A stretch of 41,962 nt of DNA. It comes from Bacteroidota bacterium. Lineage in GTDB: Bacteria; Bacteroidota; Bacteroidia; Bacteroidales; JAGNHN01. This document shows positions 15,380 to 22,366 of this stretch, in pieces (the first letter of the stretch is position 1; each line of letters starts with the position of its first letter). The notes under the pieces were generated by a model. It was not told the DNA's origin and made no database searches. It saw only the letters and a program-made list of their open reading frames with translations. The stretch is taken from NCBI GenBank assembly GCA_022710185.1, contig JAKLHK010000027.1, positions 1 to 41,962 on the forward strand. The letters are read 5' to 3'. A program made the position numbers and the translations under genes.

Positions 15380-15733
15380 ATGCCTGACAAGATCAATTTT
15401 TCGGTCAAGGATGTGACGATCGCTGAAGACGGTAGGGTAATCATCGCCAACCGCGCCTTCGCACAGGAACTGCTCCGACGCATGAAGAAGGATCCCGGAT
15501 CGGTAGGGATCTTCGACAACTGCGACTGCAAGAAGGATGACGCCCTTTCCATGCTCTCCAAGGTTAGGGACATGGGGCCCGGCAGGGTCGGCATCTTCGA
15601 CAACTGCGATTGCCGGGGCAACCTGGCCTACGACATCCGCAGGATCAGGACCGTCGGGGTCCATGAGCTGAACACTGTTCCCGACTTCGACATCCAGTCG
15701 CCGGTCGGGATCTTCGACAACTGCAACTGCTGA
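15380..15733 (+). CDS. Putative RiPP precursor with three VGIFDNC(D/N)C cores
   Basis: A 117-residue peptide with no signal sequence or membrane helix. Residues 1-40 look like a leader (IAEDGRVIIANRAFAQELL, amphipathic, charged). Three nearly identical nonapeptides follow: VGIFDNCDC at 42-50, VGIFDNCDC at 70-78, and VGIFDNCNC at 109-117, the last ending exactly at the C-terminus. All six cysteines of the protein are in these motifs, and each motif has an aromatic-x-Asn (F-D-N). The linkers are polar and differ in length. The gene lies 28 bp before a radical SAM enzyme. Multi-core precursors beside radical SAM enzymes are a known RiPP layout; possible modifications are aromatic three-residue cyclophanes at F-D-N or cysteine thioethers, which cannot be decided here. 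Confidence 0.8.
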   Translation: MPDKINFSVKDVTIAEDGRVIIANRAFAQELLRRMKKDPGSVGIFDNCDCKKDDALSMLSKVRDMGPGRVGIFDNCDCRGNLAYDIRRIRTVGVHELNTVPDFDIQSPVGIFDNCNC

Positions 15734-15761
15734 GCGGCCGCCCCAGCCCAAGACCTGCCCC

Positions 15762-16742
15762 TTGATCTCCGGTATCATCGCGGACCTGGCCGGGTACTTT
15801 CGCCAGGACAGCCTGGAACTGACCCTCCTTCCCACCGAAGGCTGCAACCTCCGCTGCACATACTGCTATGTGGAACATACGTCCGGCCATATGTCGGCGG
15901 AGGTTGTTTCCGGGATCAAGTCCCTGATGCGCCGACGGGCACCCGAACTGAACTTCCTGCGCATCGGATGGTTCGGCGGCGAGCCCCTGCTCTGCCGCGA
16001 CCTCGTCCTCGACATCTCTGGCTATGCCCATGCGCTCTCCAGGGAATATCCCGGCCTCGACTTCCAGGGGGGCATGTCCACCAATGCCTGCTTCCTCGAC
16101 CTTCCGACCATGGAAGCCCTGACCCGCTTCCACATCAACCGCTTCCAGGTTTCCCTGGACGGCCCACGCGACATCCACAACACCCTGCGTATCGGCCCCG
16201 ACGGCCAGGGAAGCTTCGATACCATCTGGGCCAACCTTTGCGCATTGAAGGCATCCGACCTGGAATTCAGCATCATTCTCCGTTTGCACCTTTCACATGA
16301 CAACCTGAGCCGTATGCCGGGCTTCCTGAAGGAGATCGTCTCCAACTTCGGGGATGACCCGCGTTTCGAGGTCTTCTTTAAAGCCCTCGCCCCCCTGTCG
16401 GGCAGGGAAGATGGTATTCGGTACTTCACGGTCGCCGAGCAGGAACACCAACGCCAAACCCTGGCCAGCCTCCTCGGCGGGCGCCTGTCCGAATCAACAG
16501 CCTCAAGGAGCGATGCGTCTTACGTTTGCTATGCTGCCCGTCCAACCGCCCTGGTGATCCGTCCCGATGGCAGCCTGGTCAAATGCACCGTGGGCTTTGA
16601 TGATCCCTTCAACCAGATCGGACAGCTCCAGGGCGACGGAAGCCTTCATATCGATCAGGACCGCTTCCGCCGCTGGATCGAAGGCACCGCCCGCCTCGAC
16701 CGTTCCTTCATGCGCTGCCCCCGGCAGGCGATGGGTGGATAG
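15762..16742 (+). CDS. Radical SAM peptide maturase with shortened SPASM-like end
   Basis: A 326-residue radical SAM enzyme likely to modify the upstream peptide. The [4Fe-4S]-SAM motif C28xxxC32xxC35 lies in TEGCNLRCTYCY, followed by the GWFGGEPLL glycine motif near residue 70 and the FQVSLDGPRDIHN strand of the barrel. The C-terminal part has a SPASM/twitch-like entry, ALVIRPDGSLVKCTVGF, with G about ten residues after the cysteine. The end, MRCPRQAMGG, then stop, looks cut short compared with the usual CxxCxxxPxCxGGC tail. The start is a TTG; no upstream ATG is usable because the one at 15663 meets a stop after two codons. No exporter or protease gene is adjacent. Confidence 0.85.
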   Translation: MISGIIADLAGYFRQDSLELTLLPTEGCNLRCTYCYVEHTSGHMSAEVVSGIKSLMRRRAPELNFLRIGWFGGEPLLCRDLVLDISGYAHALSREYPGLDFQGGMSTNACFLDLPTMEALTRFHINRFQVSLDGPRDIHNTLRIGPDGQGSFDTIWANLCALKASDLEFSIILRLHLSHDNLSRMPGFLKEIVSNFGDDPRFEVFFKALAPLSGREDGIRYFTVAEQEHQRQTLASLLGGRLSESTASRSDASYVCYAARPTALVIRPDGSLVKCTVGFDDPFNQIGQLQGDGSLHIDQDRFRRWIEGTARLDRSFMRCPRQAMGG

Positions 16743-16936
16743 GCAGCGCTCAACACCCCGCGCTTCCCGCAGTCGTACTGGCATGGATGGAGTGCGGAGT
16801 GCGAGGATGTGAAACATGTGACAACCATTCCACCCATAGGAATTCTCCGTTGAGCCAGGGATAGGCGCAATGTCCGACCTTTTTCCTACCTTAGAGGCAC
16901 GCCGGCCGGTGCACCTTTCCCCGGCGCCGCCCGCCC
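16743..16936. other. Gap after the radical SAM gene, possible lost SPASM tail
   Basis: The radical SAM frame stays open for about 34 codons after its TAG at 16740-16742, but the text is not convincing. Another frame there contains a C-x5-C-x2-C spacing (about 16791-16818) that could be a leftover iron-sulfur segment. A weak TACCTTAG box at 16887-16894 could serve the next gene. Confidence 0.3.
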
Positions 16937-17320
16937 ATGACCCGATGGCAAGCCTTCTTCAACCTCGCCCTGCTGGTGCTGCTGGGCGCCGTACTCTGGC
17001 TCTCCCTCCATCAGCGCCGGCAGCTTGGCCTGGCCCTGGAAAGGCTCGAAGCCGCCCGCACAGATATCCTCTCGGCCAGTGCCTCCAACCAAGAGGCCCT
17101 GCAACAGGCCGAAGTGCTGCGCTTTGAGCTGCAGCGCACCGCCGACAGCTTCGATATCCTGCTCGCCGAGCGGGACTCTATGATCTTCGCCTTCGAACGC
17201 TGGGGCTCCGATGAGAAATACCGCCGGTACAATGCCAGGCTGCGGGAGCAGACCGCCCGACTGGACGTGCTGCGCGACCGCTACCATGAACTTAAACGCT
17301 CCAGAACCCCGCAGCCATGA
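16937..17320 (+). CDS. Small membrane-anchored coiled-coil protein
   Basis: No family recognised. The 127-residue product has one N-terminal membrane segment (about residues 5-23, FFNLALLVLLGAVLWLSL) without a cleavage site, followed by basic QRR and an almost continuous coiled coil to residue ~120 (LERLEAARTD..., LRFELQRTADSF..., LREQTARLDVL). This suggests an inner-membrane anchor with a long helical rod in the periplasm. Its last codons overlap the ATG of the next gene by 4 bp (ATGA), so the two are translationally coupled and probably form a pair. It lies downstream of the radical SAM gene on the same strand, but with a 194-bp gap a link to the RiPP is only possible. Confidence 0.65.
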   Translation: MTRWQAFFNLALLVLLGAVLWLSLHQRRQLGLALERLEAARTDILSASASNQEALQQAEVLRFELQRTADSFDILLAERDSMIFAFERWGSDEKYRRYNARLREQTARLDVLRDRYHELKRSRTPQP

Positions 17321-17853
17321 AGATTGCTGTCCTGTTCGCCGTCCTGGGCATCATGCTCAGTGCCTCGCCCATTGCCCAGCAGCGGATCGAGGTGGGCCCC
17401 AACTACCCTGCGCCCGGTCAGGCCCTGATCCGGGGCGCCATCGGGGACACCCTCCTCTTACGTCAGGGGGGCATCCTCCTGGTAGACACCGCCCTGTTCC
17501 ATACCCTGGAAGCCATCGCCGATGCCCTCGACCAGGGCGACTTGCATGCCGCCAGCCTGGAAGCCCTGCAGGCATCGGAACGACGCATTGCCGAGTGCGA
17601 AGCCATGTACCTCCGGCTGAAAGAGAACTGTGAACGGGAACATGCACTGGCCGCCACCAGCCTCCAGCGTACCCGCGAAGGCCTCGACCTGCTCACCCTG
17701 CGGTTGGAAACCACCCGCAATCACCTGGATGCCGCCACCTCCAACCTGGAAGCGGCCACAACGCACCTGAAGCGGGCCGGCCGACCCTCACTCTGGCAGG
17801 GCATACTCATCGGGGCCGCAGGGGTAGGACTGGGCGCACTGATCAGCCGCTGA
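17317..17853 (+). CDS. Exported coiled-coil protein with C-terminal membrane segment
   Basis: No family recognised. The 178 residues begin with a signal peptide (~1-19, to SPIAQ), then a short β-rich part (IEVGPNYPAPGQALIRGAIGDTLLLRQGGILLV), a long coiled coil (~60-150), and a glycine-rich hydrophobic end (ILIGAAGVGLGALI) that could insert in a membrane. Together with the overlapping upstream gene this gives two helical rods anchored at opposite ends, an arrangement reminiscent of paired envelope-spanning proteins such as phage spanins, though no sequence similarity supports that. A strong hairpin follows the stop codon. Confidence 0.6.
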   Translation: MKIAVLFAVLGIMLSASPIAQQRIEVGPNYPAPGQALIRGAIGDTLLLRQGGILLVDTALFHTLEAIADALDQGDLHAASLEALQASERRIAECEAMYLRLKENCEREHALAATSLQRTREGLDLLTLRLETTRNHLDAATSNLEAATTHLKRAGRPSLWQGILIGAAGVGLGALISR

Positions 17854-17865
17854 AAGGCAATGAAA

Positions 17866-17913
17866 ACCCCTGTGGAGGTAAGCACCTCCAGGGCACCGAT
17901 GCGCCTGGCGCAT
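17866..17913. terminator. Hairpin pair between convergent genes
   Basis: TGGAGGT (17873-17879) and ACCTCCA (17884-17890) pair perfectly around a 4-base loop, extended by CCC/GGG. A second perfect palindrome, ATGCGCC-T-GGCGCAT, lies at 17899-17913. The pair sits between the 3' ends of two convergent genes and probably ends transcription from both sides, although there is no long T-tract. Confidence 0.55.
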
Positions 17914-17938
17914 TAGATCGTCAGGGAAATTCTGCCGC

Positions 17939-18376
17939 CTACTCCAGGCAGAGCTCCAGGGAGGGCTGCATACGGTCGCACACGACAGGGCAACCGCTGA
18001 ACAGGGGCCCAGGGGCCAGGTAATAGGTTTCCCCGAACTCCATGCCGTCGGTGCCCAGGGGCCGGATAATGGCCATAGTCTGTCCCTCAGCGTTCTTGCA
18101 CATGAACAGGCGGTAACCGTGGACTGATTCCCCATAGTGTTCCCGGGTCCACTGCATGACATCCAGCTGGGCCTGATCAATATCGACGGCCAGCAAGGCG
18201 CACATACCGGCCTTATACTTGCAATAGGCCGTGACCAGGGCTTGTGCTTCATCACGGTTCACGCTGTCAGGTTGCGCATCCGGGCTCTCCCAGAGCAATA
18301 CGGTGGCGGTGGCTGCAATACCAAGCAGGGTGCCAAGGCCAAGCCACATCAAACGGTTACAGGGTGCAGTTCTCAT
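17939..18376 (-). CDS. Membrane-anchored CPVxCD protein (module copy 1)
   Basis: A 145-residue protein with an N-terminal membrane/signal segment (about 10-29, LMWLGLGTLLGIAATATVLL) and an extracytoplasmic domain. It is a paralogue of the product of 27509-27943. Shared features are an early C/Y-rich helix, a VDIDQxQ segment before a short helix, the GYRLFMCKNAEGQ strand-turn, and near the C-terminus CPVVCD. The four cysteines of the mature part could form disulfides. The family occurs as hypothetical proteins in Bacteroidota; no function is known to me. The gene is divergent from a TPR-3TM gene, as is its paralogue, so the two proteins likely work together at the envelope. Confidence 0.75.
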   Translation of the reverse strand: MRTAPCNRLMWLGLGTLLGIAATATVLLWESPDAQPDSVNRDEAQALVTAYCKYKAGMCALLAVDIDQAQLDVMQWTREHYGESVHGYRLFMCKNAEGQTMAIIRPLGTDGMEFGETYYLAPGPLFSGCPVVCDRMQPSLELCLE

Positions 18377-18411
18377 AGGGTCAGGTTTTGGTCGGAAGGG
18401 ATATTGACGTG

Positions 18412-18432
18412 AAGGTATTAAATCAGTACCTT
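18412..18432. promoter_or_regulatory. Divergent promoter/operator candidate with TACCTT inverted repeat
   Basis: AAGGTA (18412-18417) and TACCTT (18427-18432) are perfect inverted repeats 9 bp apart in the 74-bp region between the divergent CPVxCD and TPR-3TM genes. On each strand TACCTT starts a degenerate -7 box (TACCTTGA forward, TACCTTCA reverse; consensus TAnnTTTG), so it may be a face-to-face promoter pair or a dimeric regulator site. Confidence 0.45.
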
Positions 18433-18450
18433 GAATGTCAAATTTTCCCT

Positions 18451-20316
18451 ATGGCCCGTTCCCGCCGGAGTCCCCGCCCGCAAAAGGTTTCCCATTACAG
18501 GTTCCCGGAATGCTCCCTGCTGGTCTGTATAATCTGCCTGCTGATGGGCCTGGCCGACTGGAATAACGCGAGGGCCGTGGAAAACCAGGGCCCCGCCCCA
18601 GCGAAATCCCCGCAGGGAGCGGATAACATTAGGGAACTGGTTCAGGATGCCCGACATGCCTATGACCTTCTGGGACCCAGTCGCTTTACCGACAGCCTCT
18701 GCCGGCAGGCACTACAAGCCGCGGAGATGACCTACGACGATCACCTTATCCTGGAGACCTATAACACCTTCCTGGAGTGTTCAGATATCCGGAATCGTAT
18801 GGATGCGGGCCCTGACCTCATTGCGAAGGCGCTGCGGATATGCCAGACCTATGAGGTGAATGAGCTGCACTGGCGAACCCTGAACAACATCTCGAAGTAT
18901 CACCGGGCGGCCTATGACCCTGACAAAGCCCTGGCATACGCCTACAAGGCATTTACGCTGGCCGAGCTGCTGGATGCCCCAGCCCCCAGGGTTTACAGCT
19001 ACCTGGCCATAGGCGAAGGTCTTGAGGCCCGCAACGAGCGACTGGAAGCCTTCCGCCATTACCTTAATGCGATGAACCTGGCCCTGGAACAGGACGACCC
19101 GGAACTGCTCAGGGCATGCTACCAGCGGCTGTCGTTCTTCTACAACGTGAACAAGATGTACTCCAAGGCCATGGAATACAAGCTGAAGGAAACCGAAGTG
19201 CTACAGAGGCAAGCCCTTGTTGACTCTACCGCATTGTATGGCCTGTACCGGGAGCTGGAGGAGATCGGGCATCATTCCAGGGGCCAGCTGAACGTGGAAG
19301 CGCTGGACCGTATCCTTGACTACGCCCACCGCCATCAGGCCAAAACCCTGCATGAGGAAGCCATGACCCTATACCGGGCGCATTTTATACTGAACCTTGA
19401 CCTGAAGGGACTCCGGGAGCTGTATGTGCACCGCTTTCCGGATGACCTCAATACCATGAGGGAGAGCGACCCGGAAATGTACTACCGGGTGAGAGGCTAC
19501 CTGTTCGAAGCGGAGGGGGCTGCCGATTCGGCCATCTCCACTTTCCAACGCGCCGCAGCCCTGGTCGGACAGAATCCCAACGTTTTGCACCAGGCCAATT
19601 TCCATATCCGTTTTGCGGAGATGCTGGAGCGGCTTGGGCGCCGCGACTTATTGCCGGAACAGTTGGAGCTGGCCCGTGCCCGGGCGGAAGAGGGTGGCTA
19701 TCTGCCCTTTATGCTTACGGCAGTTTCTTTGAGCGAGCTCTACGCCGAAAGCTGCGGGGATTATGCTACAGCCTTGAAGTATGCCAGGCAGGGCCGTGCG
19801 CTTTCCGACAGCCTGGCAGCGCTGACCCGCAGCGAGGAGCTCTTTCTGCTGGAAATCGAGAACGCCGCCCAACTTTCCGAAACAGCCCGTCAGCGTGCGG
19901 AGATGGATGCCCGCCGTATGCGGTACATTCAATATACCGCCATCACTATAAGCCTGGTATTCATCTTCTTCATCGTCCTTACCCTGGGCAGCCTGGCCAT
20001 CAAGCCTTGGATCAAACGCCTGATGAGCTTCCTGAGTTTCGTGATGCTCTTCGAGTTCCTCATCCTCATACTCGACCATCCCATCCACGACTATACCCAT
20101 GGCGAGCCATGGAAGGTGCTCGGGATAAAAATCGTGATCATTGCCATCCTGTTGCCCCTGCACCATGGACTCGAGCACCGTCTGACGAACTACCTCATTG
20201 CCCGGAGGCTGAGGCTCAGGTTTCCTGAACTGCGCAACCGTCCGGTAAAAACAAGGGGTGATGCTTTGACCGTCCCCCCTTCTGATGTGCAGGAAACAGC
20301 GCCGGATACGACATGA
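18451..20316 (+). CDS. TPR protein with three C-terminal membrane helices (module copy 1)
   Basis: With the ATG at 18451 the product has 621 residues: a signal-like segment (about 20-35, LLVCIICLLMGLA), an α-helical tetratricopeptide array (~60-480, e.g. RVYSYLAIGEGLEARNERLE, LRACYQRLSFFYNVNKMYSK), a short coiled coil, then three membrane helices and a conserved THGEPWKV segment with IAILLPLHHGLEHR just after. The C-terminus is cytosolic and basic. The layout resembles sensor proteins of the 7TM-DISM/TPR type but without any kinase domain. It is a full-length paralogue of the product of 25532-27421 and each copy is divergent from a CPVxCD gene. The longer frame from 18388 overlaps the promoter region and is not preferred. 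Confidence 0.8.
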   Translation: MARSRRSPRPQKVSHYRFPECSLLVCIICLLMGLADWNNARAVENQGPAPAKSPQGADNIRELVQDARHAYDLLGPSRFTDSLCRQALQAAEMTYDDHLILETYNTFLECSDIRNRMDAGPDLIAKALRICQTYEVNELHWRTLNNISKYHRAAYDPDKALAYAYKAFTLAELLDAPAPRVYSYLAIGEGLEARNERLEAFRHYLNAMNLALEQDDPELLRACYQRLSFFYNVNKMYSKAMEYKLKETEVLQRQALVDSTALYGLYRELEEIGHHSRGQLNVEALDRILDYAHRHQAKTLHEEAMTLYRAHFILNLDLKGLRELYVHRFPDDLNTMRESDPEMYYRVRGYLFEAEGAADSAISTFQRAAALVGQNPNVLHQANFHIRFAEMLERLGRRDLLPEQLELARARAEEGGYLPFMLTAVSLSELYAESCGDYATALKYARQGRALSDSLAALTRSEELFLLEIENAAQLSETARQRAEMDARRMRYIQYTAITISLVFIFFIVLTLGSLAIKPWIKRLMSFLSFVMLFEFLILILDHPIHDYTHGEPWKVLGIKIVIIAILLPLHHGLEHRLTNYLIARRLRLRFPELRNRPVKTRGDALTVPPSDVQETAPDTT

Positions 20317-20317
20317 G

Positions 20318-20336
20318 GCGGGATAGCCCGCACTTT
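20318..20336 (+). terminator. Hairpin terminator after TPR-3TM copy 1
   Basis: GCGGG (20318-20322), loop ATAG, CCCGC (20327-20331), then ACTTT. It starts 1 bp after the stop codon and directly precedes the promoter box of the next gene. Confidence 0.5.
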
Positions 20337-20338
20337 CA

Positions 20339-20346
20339 TACCTTTG
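20339..20346 (+). promoter_or_regulatory. TAnnTTTG -7 box of the acyltransferase gene
   Basis: TACCTTTG ends 4 bp before the GTG at 20351, so the transcript would begin at or next to the start codon. No -33 TTTG at the usual distance. Confidence 0.5.
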
Positions 20347-20350
20347 GCAG

Positions 20351-21262
20351 GTGGCTGTAACATATTACCTCTTCCGTAGCATCGCCTGGTTGGTGTCGCG
20401 ACTTCCCTTCCCTATCCTCTACCTGAAGTCGGATGCTTTATACCTGCTGCTGTATTTCATTTTCGGATACCGTAAGAAGGTCGTACTGACAAACCTCCAC
20501 CGCGCTTTCCCCGGATTGGACGAAAAAGAGCGCCGGCGTATCGCCAGGAGGTACTACCGCAACCTGTGCGACATCATCCTGGAGAACATCAAGGTCGAAG
20601 GAATGCGCCGCAGCCAGTTGGCGCAAAGGGTGACCTTTAGCGGGGTAGAGATCATTGACGACTTTCATTCACAGGGTCGTGCGGTACTGCTGGCCTTGGG
20701 CCATTGCGGTAATTGGGAGTGGGCCGGGCCGGCACTCTGCCACCACGCCAGACCCCGGGGATTCGCAGCCGTCAAGCATCTCAGCGATCCCCGCTTCAAC
20801 CGTTACATGGAATACCTGCGGGGTCGCTTTTTCCCGGGTCGCACCATCCCCTTCAAAATGACGCTGCGCTACCTCATGGGCATGAAGGATGAGGCCTATA
20901 TGGTGGTGCTGGCTGCCGACCAGACCCCTACCCGCCAGGAAAGCCGGTTCTGGACTACCTTCCTCAACCAGGAGACCCCCTTCTTCGAAGGCAGCGGGAA
21001 ACTGGCCCACGGGCTGGGACTGGCGGTCTGTTATGTTGACATTCAACGGGTCCGCAGGGGATATTACCATGGTACCATCAGCACCATCACCCCCAATGGG
21101 AAGGCCTCCGATCCCGGCGACATCCTGTTGGAATATGTCAATCGCCTGGAAAAGAGCATCCAGGAAGCCCCCGACAATTGGCTCTGGTCCCATCGCCGCT
21201 GGAAACACCAGCGCGGGGAGGAAACGCTGCACCCACGGAAGCCGCAGCGCGATATTGTCTAA
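20351..21262 (+). CDS. LpxL/HtrB-family lipid A-type acyltransferase
   Basis: Member of the lysophospholipid/lipid A late acyltransferase family, which adds a secondary acyl chain to lipid A at the inner face of the cytoplasmic membrane. The N-terminus is a membrane segment (LYLLLYFIFGYRKKVVLTNLHRAFP is family-typical). The catalytic box HxxxxE occurs as GHCGNWEW, and a later AADQTPTR resembles the family's D-Q/R segment. The GTG start fits the expected N-terminus; no ATG is available before the conserved region. At 303 residues it is full length. The next gene (glycosyltransferase) starts 17 bp after its stop with its own promoter box, so both may serve surface glycolipid synthesis. Confidence 0.88.
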   Translation: MAVTYYLFRSIAWLVSRLPFPILYLKSDALYLLLYFIFGYRKKVVLTNLHRAFPGLDEKERRRIARRYYRNLCDIILENIKVEGMRRSQLAQRVTFSGVEIIDDFHSQGRAVLLALGHCGNWEWAGPALCHHARPRGFAAVKHLSDPRFNRYMEYLRGRFFPGRTIPFKMTLRYLMGMKDEAYMVVLAADQTPTRQESRFWTTFLNQETPFFEGSGKLAHGLGLAVCYVDIQRVRRGYYHGTISTITPNGKASDPGDILLEYVNRLEKSIQEAPDNWLWSHRRWKHQRGEETLHPRKPQRDIV

Positions 21263-21267
21263 CTTTG
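21260..21267 (+). promoter_or_regulatory. TAnnTTTG -7 box of the glycosyltransferase gene
   Basis: TAACTTTG overlaps the stop codon of the acyltransferase gene and ends 12 bp before the ATG at 21280, so the leader would be only a few bases. Confidence 0.5.
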
Positions 21268-21279
21268 CCTTCATCGCCG

Positions 21280-22287
21280 ATGAAGGTAGCCGTCGTCATA
21301 TTGAACTGGAACGGGAAGCGATTCCTCGAGGAATTCCTTCCGGTCGTGCTGGAGCACAGCCGGGATGAGGCGGATGTCGTGGTAGCCGATAATGCCAGCG
21401 AGGACGACAGCGTAGCCTTCATGCGCGAGGCCTTCCCCGGGGTCAGGCTGATCCTGAACGACAGCAACTACGGCTTTGCTGAAGGCTACAACCGTGCCCT
21501 GGCCCAGGTGGAGGCGGATTACTATGTCCTGCTCAACTCCGACATCGAGGTCACGGAAGGCTGGATCAGCCCGGTAATCCGCATGATGGAGGAAGATCCG
21601 CGCATCGGCGCGGCACAGCCCAAGCTTCTTTCCTATCATCAACGTAGCCATTTTGAATATGCCGGTGCGGCCGGGGGATACATCGACAAGCTGGGTTATC
21701 CTTTCTGCCGGGGGCGGGTGTTTATGGAGCTGGAAGAAGACCTGGGGCAATACGACGATATTCGGGAGGTTTTCTGGGCTACCGGGGCCTGTCTCTTCGT
21801 CAGGGCCCCCCTCTACCACCAGCTGGGTGGACTGGATGCCGACTTTTTCGCCCACATGGAAGAGATCGATTTTTGCTGGAGGCTGAAGAATGCCGGGTAC
21901 CGGGTGATGTACCACCCCGGCTCAACGGTTTTCCACATCGGGGGCGGAACTCTGCCGAAAAGCTCTGCCCGCAAGACCTACCTCAATTTCCGCAATAATT
22001 TCTCCCTGCTTTACAAGAACCTTCCGGCCCAGCGCCTCTGGAAGGTCATCCTCATCCGCCTGCTGCTGGATGGCATCGCCGGGATCAAGTTCCTACTGTC
22101 CACGGGGCTGCCGGAATTCCTCGCCGTGATCCGCGCCCATTACAGCTTCTACCGGAGCATACCATCCCTCAAAGCCAAGAGGCGGTCCATACAGCCGGGG
22201 CCGGTAGAGCATATCTACCCTCGCAGCCTGGTGTTCCAGCATTATATCCGCGGGAAGAAGAAGTTCAGCGAACTGGAAGGGTTCTGA
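21280..22287 (+). CDS. Family 2 glycosyltransferase (rhamnosyltransferase-like)
   Basis: GT-A fold inverting glycosyltransferase. The N-terminus VAVVILNWNGKRFLEE, then VVVADNASEDDS, the SNYGFAEGYNRAL helix and LLNSDIEV (metal-binding DxD-type) are the classical GT2 nucleotide-sugar motifs. The acceptor side contains HMEEIDFCWRLKNAGYRV, the ED/QxxW-like catalytic base segment, and VFHIGGGT. The ~60 C-terminal residues are a basic, partly hydrophobic helix (LWKVILIRLLLDGIAGIKFLL) likely touching the membrane. Full length at 335 residues from the ATG at 21280; the longer in-frame extension overlaps the acyltransferase and is rejected. dTDP-rhamnose reductase is encoded elsewhere in the window, but the donor is not certain. 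Confidence 0.88.
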   Translation: MKVAVVILNWNGKRFLEEFLPVVLEHSRDEADVVVADNASEDDSVAFMREAFPGVRLILNDSNYGFAEGYNRALAQVEADYYVLLNSDIEVTEGWISPVIRMMEEDPRIGAAQPKLLSYHQRSHFEYAGAAGGYIDKLGYPFCRGRVFMELEEDLGQYDDIREVFWATGACLFVRAPLYHQLGGLDADFFAHMEEIDFCWRLKNAGYRVMYHPGSTVFHIGGGTLPKSSARKTYLNFRNNFSLLYKNLPAQRLWKVILIRLLLDGIAGIKFLLSTGLPEFLAVIRAHYSFYRSIPSLKAKRRSIQPGPVEHIYPRSLVFQHYIRGKKKFSELEGF

Positions 22288-22332
22288 TCCGAGAATTGTG
22301 CCAAGCCACTATCGGATTGCCAGCCTGAGGGC

Positions 22333-22366
22333 AGGAGGAGTTGAATTCGTCCTCAAGCCTCCTTTT
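22333..22366 (+). terminator. Possible terminator between glycosyltransferase and aroQ
   Basis: AGGAGG (22333-22338) pairs with CCTCCT (22358-22363), followed by TTT. The loop is long and includes the aroQ stop codon, so this is a weak call. Confidence 0.3.

Noticed and set aside
15503..15730. CxC repeats as a zinc-finger or metallothionein protein
   Set aside because: Possible in principle, but the strict block identity, the C-terminal placement of the last block and the radical SAM neighbour fit a RiPP precursor better.
15645..16289. 214-codon minus-strand frame opposite the radical SAM gene
   Set aside because: The plus strand carries the CxxxCxxC and GGEP motifs; the reverse frame has no family resemblance.
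16870..17127. 85-codon plus-strand frame overlapping the first coiled-coil gene
   Set aside because: Pro/Arg/Ala-rich out-of-frame text; the overlapping frame has a clear membrane segment and coiled coil.
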